Source: Hawksworthiomyces lignivorus
Taxonomy: Eukaryota; Ascomycota; Sordariomycetes; Ophiostomatales; Ophiostomataceae
Length of the DNA stretch: 64,000 nucleotides
NCBI GenBank assembly: GCA_002917075.1
Contig: NTMA01000115.1
Location: forward strand, 62,001-126,000
Direction: 5' to 3'
The notes beneath the pieces are model-generated. The model made no database searches, was not told the origin of the DNA, and saw only the letters and a list, made by a program, of their open reading frames with translations. Shown here in pieces: positions 53,253 through 64,000 of the stretch. Each line of letters starts with the position of its first letter. Position 1 is the first letter of the stretch. The translations under genes and the position numbers were made by a program.

Positions 53253-56200
53253 ATGCCTGCTCTCATCGATGAAGCTCATGTGGGCGAACGCATTTGCGTA
53301 TACATTGGTATGAGATTAGCTTTTGAAGACACTGCCGATGATTTTGCTGACGATTACCAATCGCAGACCGAGGAGGAACATTTTGTGATTGTATCGGTAT
53401 TGTCCCAGGAAAAAAAGACATAATCGTCAAACTTCTTTCTGTCGATCCAAGTAATTATGATGATGCGCCAACTGAAGGCATCCGTCGTATTCTTGAGCAA
53501 GCCACAGGCCAAGTGTATCCTAGAGGGCAAGCATTAGATGTCTCAAAAATTGGTGTGTATCTCAAATATTTTCAGAAAAATTACAATCTCTGGTTGAATT
53601 TCCTTGCGTTTTCTAACTTTGAAACTTCGATAGCCGTCATCCGTATGGGCACAACTGTGGCCACAAACGCATTGCTCGAACGAAAGGGGGCTCGCAGCGC
53701 ACTCCTCATTACAAAGGGCTTTGCTGAAGCTCTTGAAATAGGCCACCAGTCACGTCCGAAGTTATTTGACCTTAATATTCGGAAACCAGATGTTCTCTAC
53801 GAGAAGTGCATTGAAATCGATGAGCGAGTCACTGTTGACCACGATTTTGCCGAGGACAAGGACGAGGGCACTACTGCTAAAGGTCTCAGCGGAGATACTG
53901 TCCGAATCTTGAAGTCATTGAGTAAGACAGATCAGTTTCTTTTCCTGATGTCCCTTAGATCGTAACCTAGCTTTGAGCAAATATTAATCTTTATATTCTA
54001 ATGAACTAGATGAACCTAAGATTACAACATCCCTTCAACAGCTCTACAGCGAAGGCTTCCGTTCAATTGCGGTGTGCTTTGCACATTCATACACATTCCC
54101 CGACCATGAACTGCGCGTTGCCGAACTTGCTCGGGCCGTTGGGTTTTCCCACATTTCCGTCTCCTCGCAGCTCATTCCCATGATTAAGATGATACCTCGT
54201 GGCATGTCAGCCACGGTCGACGCTTATCTCACACCAGTCATGAAAGATTATGTGCACAACTTCCAGGGGGGATTTGAAGGGGGTTTGAAGGATTCAACAC
54301 AAACGCAGTGCCAATTTATGCAGTCAGACGGTGGACTCGTCGATTTCCGCAAGCTGTCAGGCTTGCGAGCCATCCTCTCTGGTCCCGCAGGAGGACTCGT
54401 TGGATATGCGAAGACTTCATTCGATCCTGCGGATGGAAAGCCGATCATTGGCTTTGACATGGGTGGCACAAGTACGGACGTATCACGTTATGCTGGTCAT
54501 TATGAGCATGTGTTTGAAACGACTACAGCAGGAATTACTATACAATCGCCACAGCTGGACATTAAAACAGTTGCAGCAGGAGGCGGTTCTATCTTGTCTT
54601 GGAAGAATGGCATGTTCATGGTTGGACCAGACAGCGCTGGTGCTCATCCTGGTCCAGCCTGTTATCGAAAAGGTGGACCTCTAACCATTACGGATGCCAA
54701 TTTATTCTTGGGCCGCCTCTTGCCTGATTATTTTCCGAAAATCTTCGGACCATCGGAAGATCTTCCTCTTGATGCTAGTATAGTAGCGGCAAAATTCGAG
54801 GCGTTGACTTCCACCATCAACAACGATACGGGGAAGAACTTCACCCCTGAACAAGTGGCCAGCGGGTTTTTGAACGTGGCTGACGAAGCCATGTGCCGAC
54901 CTATTCGTTCTCTAACTGAAAATCGCGGCTATGACGCGAGCAGTCATCGCCTCGCTGCCTTTGGGGGAGCTGGTGGCCAGCATGCTTGCTCGGTAGCACG
55001 CATTCTTGGGATCAATGAGGTGGTCATCCACAAGTACTCGTCAATCTTGTCTGCCTATGGAATGGCATTGGCTGAAGTAGTTCACGAAAGCCAAGAGCCA
55101 AGCACAGCAGTACTGAGTGATTCTTCGCTGCCGAGCATCCGTGCCCGCTTGGAATTTCTTCAAGACAAGGCGTGTAGCCAGCTTGGCAGCCATGGGATTG
55201 CCTCACAAAGAATTCATTGCGAGAGGTTCCTGAATCTTCGATACCAAGGAACAAGCACATCTTTGATGATTGCGGAGCCAAAAGATGGGAATTTCGAGGC
55301 GGCCTTCTGTGAACATCACCGTCGCGAGTTTTCATTCGTTGTCCCAGGTCGTCCGATCCTCGTGGACGACCTTCGTGTGCGCTGCGTGGCGATTGATCCG
55401 AGCTTGCTGGCTCACAGCACAAGTCTATCGGCTGAATTGGAGATAGCAGACAAAGTCGCAGTGCCTGTTGGTTTAGCGTATTCTCTCCGTACGGAATCAG
55501 TCTACTTTGAAAATCAAGGACGCCAAAACACCCCTGTCTTTAAACTGGAGGCTCTGTCGACAAATCAAATTGTGCCTGGTCCTGCTATAATCCTCGATAA
55601 TACGCAGACCATCTTGGTGTTACCTGATGCGACAGCAGTCGTGCTCGATGGAAAGATCGTTTTACGCGTCGGGAACGCTATTGCCAAGGCTCCCACACTG
55701 GACGGCATAGACCCATCTCTGCTCTCGATTTTCAGCCACAGATTCATGAGCATTGCAGAACAGATGGGCCACACATTACAAAAAACCAGTCTCAGTCTGA
55801 ACATCAAAGAGCGATTGGATTTCAGCTGCGCTATCTTCGGGCCGGATGGCGGACTCGTGGCCAACGCACCCCATGTTCCTGTTCACCTAGGCAGTATGCA
55901 GCACGCGGTGCGGTATCAACATCGGCTTCATGAGGGAAAATTAAAACAAGGAGATGCTTTACTCACAAACAGCCCAGGTAAATACTTTATTTCCTTTTAT
56001 TTCCTTTTCTGATTTCTCTTTGTCACTTTTTCGGGACGCTTCATAACCATTTCTATTTTGTTTTCTAACTCAACTAGCTGCTGGCGGGACACACCTGCCC
56101 GATCTCACCGTAATTCTTCCCGTATTTGACGACCAAGGAAAGGAAATTCTCTTCTATACCGCTGCTCGTGGTCATCACCGGGATATTGGCGGTCTCGAGG

Positions 56201-57497
56201 GTATCACTGGCAATCCACGCTGCACATACCTAGAGCAGGAGGGTGCTGTTATCGAGTCGTTTAAATTGGTGTCTGAAGGCATCTTTGACGAAGCAGGTGA
56301 GTGTGAAACAAATCAATGCACTTATCCAGATAGAATCATGAGCTAATTCTAGCGTTAGGCGTTCGAAAGATTTTTGTCGAAGGTCCAGCTCAGTATCCCA
56401 ATTGTACTGGATCCAATAGTATCCATGAGAACATCTCCGATTTAAAGGCTCAGATTGCCGCTGGTCAGCGGGGCAGCACTCTGATCAAGGAGCTGTTTGC
56501 GCAATACAGTCCACCAGTTGTTCAAGCCTATATGAGGGCCATACAAGAGAATGCCGAAATTGCAGTTCGCAATCACCTAAAGCAGATTGCAAAGGGATGC
56601 AACGGTCCATTAGTTGCCGTTGATAGTCTCGATGACGGTACAGAAATTCACTTGAAAGTTACCATCGATGCAGACTCTGGCAGCGCCGAGTTTGACTTTG
56701 CCGGCAGCGGTCTCCAAACATATGGCAACTACAATGCCCCCCCTTCCATCGTCCGCTCAGCTATCATTTACGTCTTACGCTGCATCATCAATGACGATAT
56801 TCCACTTAATCAGGGTTGTTTGGCTCCCGTAACGATCAAGATACCAGAAGGAACTATATTATCAGCGTCTTCAGGTGCAGCTGTTTACTCGTGCAACTCT
56901 GCAACGAGTAATCGCCTGACAGATGTCATTCTGAAAGCCTTCCAAACATGCGGAGCCAGTCAGGGCACCATGAACAGCATACAGATGTATGCCGTAGAAA
57001 AGGCAGGGCCCGGCGAACCTTTCTCGGGGTACAGATATGTCTATGGCGAGACGGTGTGCGGCGGCAGCGGTGCTGGGCCGACATGGGATGGCGCGTCAGG
57101 CGTCCATACGCATATGACCAATACTCGCGTCATAGATCTTGAAGTTTTGGAGAAGCGTATGCCAATTCTCCTGCGACAGTTCTCTCTACGCACCGGCTCA
57201 GGTGGTGAAGGATTGCATTCAGGTGGAGATGGAGCAATCCGTGTGCTTGAGCCAAGATGCAAGATGACATTCACGGTGAACACAGATCGCAGAGTGACCA
57301 GGCCTTACGGTATGGCCGGCGGAGAGGCTGGGGAAAAGGGACTCAATCTAGCGGTGCTGCACCATCCCAGTGGGAAGCAGATGACAGTCAGCATCGGCCC
57401 ACGATCAGTCTTGCATTTGCAGAAAGGAGAGCAGTTGCAGATTCACACCCCCGGAGGGGGTGGCTGGGGTTCGAAGGTGTCGAAGACAGAAGCTTAG
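53253..57497 (+). CDS. 5-oxoprolinase/hydantoinase (HyuA-HyuB fusion) family protein
   Basis: Six exons, 53253-53307, 53367-53552, 53634-53921, 54010-55977, 56078-56296 and 56359-57497, give 1284 aa, the usual length for the eukaryotic fusion. Every join restores family sequence: [65 protein letters not shown] and [13 protein letters not shown]. The N-terminal HyuA half has the ATPase motifs RGGTF and [13 protein letters not shown]; the C-terminal HyuB half has [21 protein letters not shown] and TPGGGGWG. These enzymes use ATP to open a five-membered cyclic amide such as 5-oxoproline or a hydantoin. The stretch after GHHRDIGG reads [18 protein letters not shown] and lacks the usual P-S-x-x-x-P-P-type segment, so the substrate may differ from 5-oxoproline. 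It lies in the putative catabolic cluster. Confidence 0.93.
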
Positions 57498-58356
57498 AAG
57501 CCCACTACCCATTATATAACGCAGTTTTTTTCTTCTTGATATTTCATTAAGACTTGATGGATGGATTCAGCTATACAATAAAAAATTCGCATTAAAAAGT
57601 ATAGGATGTGATAGAACTAAAACCGGGGTAAAGACGATTAATCTGGTACATGTACGTGCGTGCGTTTCTAGTCTGATTAAAAGAGCTAGTACACCAGCTA
57701 TGTGTATAATAATTACATGATAGTTAATTTGTGTGTGTAAAGACACTGTAAGAAAACTGATAGCGAGGTGGCTTTGTAACTGAAAGTCAAAGGAAAGGAG
57801 GTCAAGCTACATAGCTGTAACACTCAGGTGAACTCTCTTATCAGTGGACGTAGTCCGACGAGACCGCTCATTCTCCGTCTCACTATACTGAGACAATCAG
57901 AACACTTATTTGGTCACTACTTTCTGGGGACAGTCTTTGCCGCTTATAGCTAGCTTAATCCTGCTAAGAAAAAACCCCTTGGCTCTACGGCGGACATTGG
58001 CCGCCAGCAGCCCACCAGCCAAAAAAAGCCACGGCCTTTGCGAGTGGAAGACAGCGAGACCAAAAAAAATCGGGGTGCCTTATCATTTTATGAATTCACT
58101 TTCATCTTGAAACCATATCATATAGCATTCAGAGACAGGCATCATTTTTCTTGGCCTGCATTCTCCGTTATCTCCTGGCACGTCTGCGGACGAGGTGGTG
58201 GCCATCCTCGTCCACACTATAAGATCATGCTAACCGCCTTGCTATTTGAATGCCATTATATTGGTAGTTACTACCTTTCTGCTGCCTGTGTTCTTGGATA
58301 GCGCATTTCCTGGAAGAGCCAATTGTCCAAATACGAGATCATTTCATTCTGTGACT
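57498..58356. other. Intergenic: promoter of the MFS permease
   Basis: 859 bp with no gene seen. Two TTATC (reverse GATAA) sites occur (about 57840 and 58080), a motif bound by fungal nitrogen GATA factors, but such short sites are common by chance. Confidence 0.4.
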
Positions 58357-60484
58357 ATGGCGGTGGAAAAAGCAGCATCAATTGCCGCTCCGGCCGCAGT
58401 CCCCATGCCTCAAGCTATTGATCCTGCCGATCTCACTACATATGATGTCAAGCTTATTGAGCTTGCAGACGAAGAGACCGACCGGCAGGCACATATTGGC
58501 GTCGAGAGTGAGTTAACGGCCGAGGAAATAGCAGCTGAAAAGAGACTTCTGCGGAAAATCGACCTCCACGTGATGCCATTGTTGATGATCACTTACGGCC
58601 TGCAGGTATGTGCATTGTTAGACTCAACTATATGTGTTTTCATGCTAAAAATCGAAGTACTCGGACAAAATCACGCTGTCCTCTGGTGTGGCGTTTGACC
58701 TTGTCAAAGACACTAAGCTTGTGGGAAATGACTACGCTTGGCTGTCAACTGGATTGTGAGCGGCTCTTTTCTTCGTTAAGCATACATTTGGATGACTACT
58801 AAATACTACAAGCTACCTTGCATTCCTTATTGTCGAGTTTCCGTTCGGATGGATCATGCAGCGTTTTCCTATGGAAAAGGTTCTGGCCCTGACTGTGCTG
58901 GGCTGGTCGATTTGCATCTTCGGCCTAGCCGCCTGCCACAACTTCGAACAGCGTAAGACATGCCTATCATTTTTTTGCTCTCTTGATTTCCATACATGAA
59001 ACGTGAGTCATCTAACCAAACAGTGATGGCCATTCGAACGTTACTGGGTATTCTTGAAGCACCTATCAGCCCAGGGTTTTTGATTTTGGTAACGGCCTGG
59101 TACAAACGAGAAGAGCAGATTATCCGCTCTTTTGCCTTTTTTTCCATGAACAGCTTCTTTAGCTTGTTCATCTTGATGATAAACTACGGCATTGGTGCTG
59201 CTGCTCGGGGGTCGTCTCTTCAGCCTTGGAAGGCCATCCATCGTAAGCCACCCATTGTCCTTGCTTTGTTGATAAAGACATTATATCTGACTCCCTGTGG
59301 TAGTTTGGCTTGGCTCCGTCACTTTTGTATGGGCTTGTGTACTTATCTGGCAGCTCACGGTACCTAACAAAGCCTCCTGGCTGACGGCGGAAGAACGAAC
59401 ATTGGCACGAGCCCGACTTGTCCGGAACCAAGCGGGAGCCACGACTTCTGGCGTGAAGTTCAAGTGGTCACAGGCTTGGGAATGCTTCCGTGACCCGCAG
59501 CTCTATTTCATTGTCTTCTTCACCATCCTCCACACTTCTGCTTCAGGAGGTAAGACAATTCCAGTCATATATATGCTCTGCAACTTAATTAATTCTCTTC
59601 TTCGTTTTTAGGTTTCTCAACTTTTTCGACCATTATTTTACAGTCGTTCGGGTTAGCCGCTGAGCAAACAATCTCATACCAGCTGCCCTGGTATGCATGC
59701 CAGTTCACCGTACGCCGGATACTTCCTCGCCCATTTCCACGTTGCAGCTTTCAATGGATTCGCTTTCTGATTCTCTTAGGGTATCTGTTTCCTCGGTTAT
59801 ATTTTCAATCGTTGGCCAACAAAGGTAAGCCCCGAAAACGAAGTTGTGGTAAAGAGCACGAGAAACAGGGCTAACAGTATAGAATCTGAACCTTACGGTC
59901 GGCTTTTCTTTGATGATTCCCGCTCTTACTGGCATCTTGCTAGAGGCTCTGCTGGACAATGATCACTTATGGGGACGTCTGGTAAGTTGTGCACACATAT
60001 ATGTAAGTAGGATGCTAGATTCTGACGCATGTAGGTTGGTTTCTGGATTTCTGGATTTTACACACCTGTCGGTTTCACAATCTGGTCTACCACAGGCCTC
60101 AACGTCGCTGGTCGTACAAAAAAATCTGTTGCTCAAGCCAGCGTGTTTATTGCCTGGTGTGCAGGATTTTGTATTGGTCCACAAACTTTTCAGGCATCTA
60201 CGGCACCAAGTTATCGACCAGGGCTATATTACTGCTGCGCAGCCTTGGGCGGAACAGAATTAATTATCGTGATGTGGTATATTTGGGTAAGGTGGGAGAA
60301 CCGCCGCCGCGATAAGCGAGCCAGCGAGGCAGGATGGTCAGTGGAACAGCAACATCTTGAAGGGTGCCTATTTGGCCTGCAAGATATGACAGATATTCAG
60401 GTGAGTTGCTATTTCGCCATTTCATACAGAGAGCATGTGCTAATCCAAGGCGAAAAGAACCCTCATTTCCGTTACCGTTACTAA
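58357..60484 (+). CDS. MFS transporter, anion:cation symporter (Dal5/allantoate permease-like) family
   Basis: Nine exons, 58357-58605, 58658-58755, 58813-58952, 59024-59242, 59304-59549, 59612-59709, 59780-59824, 59883-59981 and 60035-60484, give about 547 aa. Joins follow GT-AG ends and Dal5-family text: LLRKIDLHVMPLLMITYGLQ then YSDKITLSSGVAFDL, ILEAPISPGFLILVTAWYKR, GFSTFSTIILQSFGLAAEQT, GRTKKSVAQASVFIAW and WENRRRDKRASEAGW. The C-terminus EKNPHFRYRY matches the family's DxxNxxFRY ending. Near 60403 a GTGAGT...AAG pair looks like a 49-nt intron, but removing it would shift this ending out of frame, so it is kept as coding. Family members import organic anions such as allantoate, ureidosuccinate and nicotinate. 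In this neighbourhood it is the likely uptake system of the cluster. Confidence 0.88.
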
Positions 60485-61069
60485 GACAAAAAGATGTCGG
60501 AAATGGTTGCAGCAATTCTTCTAGACGAGAGCATGCATCGATCTCTTTTTTTTATTATATTAGTTTGATGTCACCAGACTCAAGTTGTAGATAGATATTG
60601 AAAATGTTGCTTTCTAGTAAAGAATGAGCACCACAAGCTGAAGCATTAAATTGCCCATTCTTAAAATACTTCTCAGCCATAGTTTGCTACCAAGACAAAC
60701 AAGTACAAAATATACATTACCTCATGTATCTAGAAAATGGTTTAGTTTAATTTTGTTCTAATTAGCTCCGGTTACCGGACAACCGGCGCGTGGTGTCGCC
60801 TGTCTTTGCATTCTGCCCTGATATACGGAGTATGTTACTACAATACAGTGCCTCAGGCTCCAAGTACACTGGTCCCCCAGACAAGTGGGACTTTTCTATA
60901 TCCATATACCTGACGCCTATCTCTCCGCATTTGCCCATTAGCAAGTAGTTTTATAAAGCTAATCATTTCCCTTCTCCATCACATCACAAATTCTCGCCAC
61001 AATCTATCTCAGGGCCATAAGGAAGGGGGAGAGTATGTGCTAGTGGTATTCTCAACAACATCCGCAGAC
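60485..61069. other. Intergenic between permease and regulator
   Basis: 585 bp, AT-rich, holding the permease 3' flank and the regulator promoter. No gene was seen. Confidence 0.45.
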
Positions 61070-63452
61070 ATGTCTGACGGCTCTGACCATACACTATTCG
61101 CACCTCAGGCTTGCAAACGCTGCCATGCACGGAAGCGAAAGGTATTTTTAATCGCAGATGGCCTTATCGATGGGCACTCTGGAATGCTCATTTTGAAAGC
61201 TACTGACTTTTCAGTGCGACCGCAAGCATCCGCGCTGCACGGCGTGCGTGACGGCTAATGCTGTCTGTGCAATCGAAATGAAACTCGGTGACAAGGAGCT
61301 GGTGATGTAAGCCTCTACTGCTGAGTAACGGCTGCGAACAAAACTAACCAACAAGGCAAATCAATGTTCTGCGCTCAAAAAACGAGGCACTCGAGCAGCG
61401 CGTCCGCTGGCTGGAACAAATTATTTCAGCTACAGATCAAGACCTAGCAGATATATCTAGCACCGAGACAGGATGCCCAGTCTCTATTCAATGGTCGACA
61501 TCAAGACTGCAGCCATCTTCCAATGGAGCAGGTTTTGCTCCACACATATCCACAGGGACGGCATCATTCCAGTCGTCTCATATAGACCAGTCCGTACTAC
61601 GCCCTGTAGTAGCCTCACTCTTTGACTTCACAAGCGGAAAGTACTCAGCACAGCACCAACAACAGCCGCCGAACGGCTTCGTGCTTCCCTCTGGCGGCGA
61701 CTCCTATCCTCCAGAAGCGGCAATATCATCACCAGAGCTTCCACCCGTTCAGGTCACTATAAATGCCTGTAGATCGTTTCTGAGTGGCCATAAGCAGTCT
61801 CATTATCTAGTGGACGAAGATGAACTTCTTCAAGACATTCATCGCATATACCAACCCGGTGGTATGTCCGATTCTCGTTATAGGCGGAGCCGCTTTCGTT
61901 GCTTCATGGTTCTGTACTTAGCCCAGGAGAAATACTGGAACGGAACGGCCCCAAGAGACAGAGAAAACGGATTGCTCTGGATGTATCGAAGCCTAGCCCT
62001 CCGTGAAGCTGAGTCGAGCATAGAGAAGGGAGATCTAGTAGGTTCATTACCACGGGCGAACTGAACCACAGGCCGCAGTGCTCACATGCAAAATATAGGA
62101 AACAGTACAATCTCTTGGGCTCCTTGCCCTTATGAGCATACAGGAAGCTCGCGAATACGACGTCTGGCAGCTGGTAGGGATGGCTGCACGAACGGCCATT
62201 TCAATCGGTATCCATCGAAAGGATAGCGTCTATTTGCCTGGCCTATCGGATTCGGTTGGTGGTGATATCAGCGGCCACACTGTGAACTTGGAAATTCATA
62301 ACGAACGTCGAAAGAACATTTTCTGGGCCATTTATAGCTTGGATAGATTGACCATGTTCACGATGATGCGGCCACCTATCCTTCGTGACTGCGATATCGA
62401 CGTAGAGGTATCACAGCTCGAACAACACCGCTTATAGTTCTGTGTTTTAGCTGACACGCCGCTAGATGCCTTCAACCCCCGGTCCTGCTTCTGTTGTCAG
62501 TCGAGAAGTTCCTGCAGTTGCGCTGCGTATCCACAGCATTGAAGGACGAAGACTCTATGGACAGATCTACGAATCCCTCTATGCATCGCTAGTTACATCG
62601 AATGGAAATATCGATGTCGGTGAAGAGATTATCAAAGACTACACGAAGAAAGTGCAAAATTGGTATGCGTCTAGTCCTCTTAAGACTGCGTTCATGCCTA
62701 TTACTGAAGGGACGGTAAAACGCCAAGTGAGTACACTATGATATTAACTTCTAACTATTCATTACAAGCACGCAGATTTCTAATACGTCTTTTTGCAAAC
62801 TGCGCAACAGTCAATCACCGACATGCAGTACCATCAGATGATGATGGCGCTGCACCGTCCCTCTCCTCTCATGCCCCGTATCCCTTCGTCATTCGTCGAC
62901 ATACTGCATGAATCCGCTAGCATCTCTGTCGACCTATATAGACACTATTCGCACCAGAGACAAGTTCTTGTGAATTGGATTCACTTCCACCAGATTTTTA
63001 CGGCCTGCACAACACTAGTGTTCTGTTTTTGCGAGTATCAAGCTCGTAATTATCCGGTACCTGGGTTTTCCCACAACGGCAGTGAGAGCAATGCTTATTT
63101 TACCGAAAAAATAAAGCAGTGCAAGGAACTTCTCTCTGAGTTTGGGCCACCAACGCCGCGAAATCAGAATCTACAGACCATGTTCGACATCCTTGCATTA
63201 TCATTCTTGCAGCCAGTGGCGACAACATCACCCCTCATATCACCAGTAGCAGAAACTACAAGTTCTGAGACGCCTCAGCCTGGATCCGCCCTCAGAATGG
63301 CACAAGATTCCGAATCATCTTTTATTGAACAGCCGTTAAATCAGGTGGACCAAGGGATCATAGATAACAGCTCTGAATTTTTATCTTTGGCTTCACCAAG
63401 CAGCATCATGAGAGGTTTTTGGGTTGAGAATTGGACACCCGCTGGATTTTAG
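61070..63452 (+). CDS. Zn2Cys6 transcription factor, probable cluster regulator
   Basis: Six exons, 61070-61141, 61215-61306, 61356-62037, 62099-62407, 62466-62726 and 62811-63452, give 685 aa. The first intron splits the zinc cluster, whose six cysteines are at residues 15, 18, 25, 32, 35 and 42 (ACKRCHARKRK then CDRKHPRCTACVTANAVC). The second intron is only 49 nt, with an ACTAACC branch site. A coiled-coil linker follows (LRSKNEALEQRVRWLEQII), then a fungal-specific domain with ETVQSLGLLALMSIQEAR, AARTAISIGIHRK and FWAIYSLDRL. The Ser/Thr/Pro-rich C-terminus may be an activation region. It is next to the Dal5-like permease on the same strand, so it is the natural candidate to control the 49-60 kb genes. 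Confidence 0.88.
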
Positions 63453-64000
63453 ATGTCCAGTATTTAAACATAAAAAAAGGAGTTGAACTCAGAAGTATGT
63501 ACACTCTATGTATGAGCCTAGCTTAAGCCAAATATTTATAGGTTGAAGGCCAAAGGCGCTGTTCTGGCCGCCGTTTTCAGTAGTCATGTTTCACCAATTT
63601 TGGGCGTTCCCTGTGGTGAAGGGTTTGTCTTTACGAAATACTTTGTACTTTGTATATGTATATAACAGACTTTAGTAGTTAGTTTTAGAGGCCATTTATT
63701 TAACTAGTGAGGGCGAGGCGGGCGGACTCCTCAACTCAACCTAGCAAGAAGGGTACACGTCCATAGCTTGGCCAGGCCCCCTGGGTCTGGCTCTATCTAT
63801 CATACCCACTAGTCCTATTTCTTATCGGATGTATTCCACCCCAGTGCCTGTACTATGAGCTTATTGTGATATTACATATCTTGACAGCGTGGTCGCCCGA
63901 TGCGGACGCAACTTTCTGGTCACTGCATAGGAATAAGACTGATTCAACCCAGCTATTATGGCCTTCTAATGTCTGTAGGCAGCTACCTAAAAGTCGGATC
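63453..64000. other. Right-edge intergenic sequence
   Basis: 548 bp after the regulator. No gene, RNA or repeat was recognised before the window ends. Confidence 0.45.

Overview
The window looks like nuclear DNA of a filamentous ascomycete (Pezizomycotina, probably a Sordariomycete; the class is an inference). The evidence is short GT-AG introns of about 50-220 nt with CTAAC/CTGAC-like branch sites, fungal families (NTE1, GPI13, IMP2, Zn2Cys6 factors, a Dal5-type permease, a fungal NLR) and very GC-rich coding sequence in housekeeping genes. Start codons and exon joins were read by eye from splice signals, reading frame and protein-family fit.

Layout. 1-9 kb is a conserved block: the 3' end of a cation/Ca2+ exchanger, GPI13 (GPI-anchor ethanolamine-phosphate transferase), a Par14-type parvulin, and SUV3 (mitochondrial RNA helicase, reverse strand). 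9-18.7 kb is AT-richer accessory DNA. It holds a decayed fragment of an MFS transporter, a large NLR-like gene (hydrolase-NACHT-18 HEAT-like repeats) cut by one in-frame TGA, and an intact MFS monocarboxylate-type transporter whose 3' end resembles the decayed fragment. 19.6-22.7 kb is a Zn2Cys6 transcription factor, divergent from that transporter. A broken piece of large-subunit rRNA lies in the following spacer (23.5-23.7 kb). 24.4-44.8 kb returns to core-like genes: a class III aminotransferase, an amino-acid permease, a ClC chloride channel/transporter, a group II PLP decarboxylase, NTE1 (phospholipase), eIF2-alpha and IMP2 (mitochondrial inner-membrane peptidase).

46-48 kb carries an orphan fungal membrane protein with an apparent frameshift near its C-terminus. 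49.1-63.5 kb is a compact set that looks like a catabolic cluster: an argininosuccinate-lyase-like C-N lyase, an MmgE/PrpD-family protein, a 5-oxoprolinase/hydantoinase-type ATPase, a Dal5-family anion permease and a Zn2Cys6 regulator. Lyase and MmgE/PrpD genes face left; the other three face right from a shared 550-bp divergent promoter. The families suggest uptake and ring-opening or C-N cleavage of an N-substituted dicarboxylate or cyclic amide; the substrate cannot be read from sequence. This cluster and the interrupted, repeat-homogenised NLR are the most interesting parts of the window.
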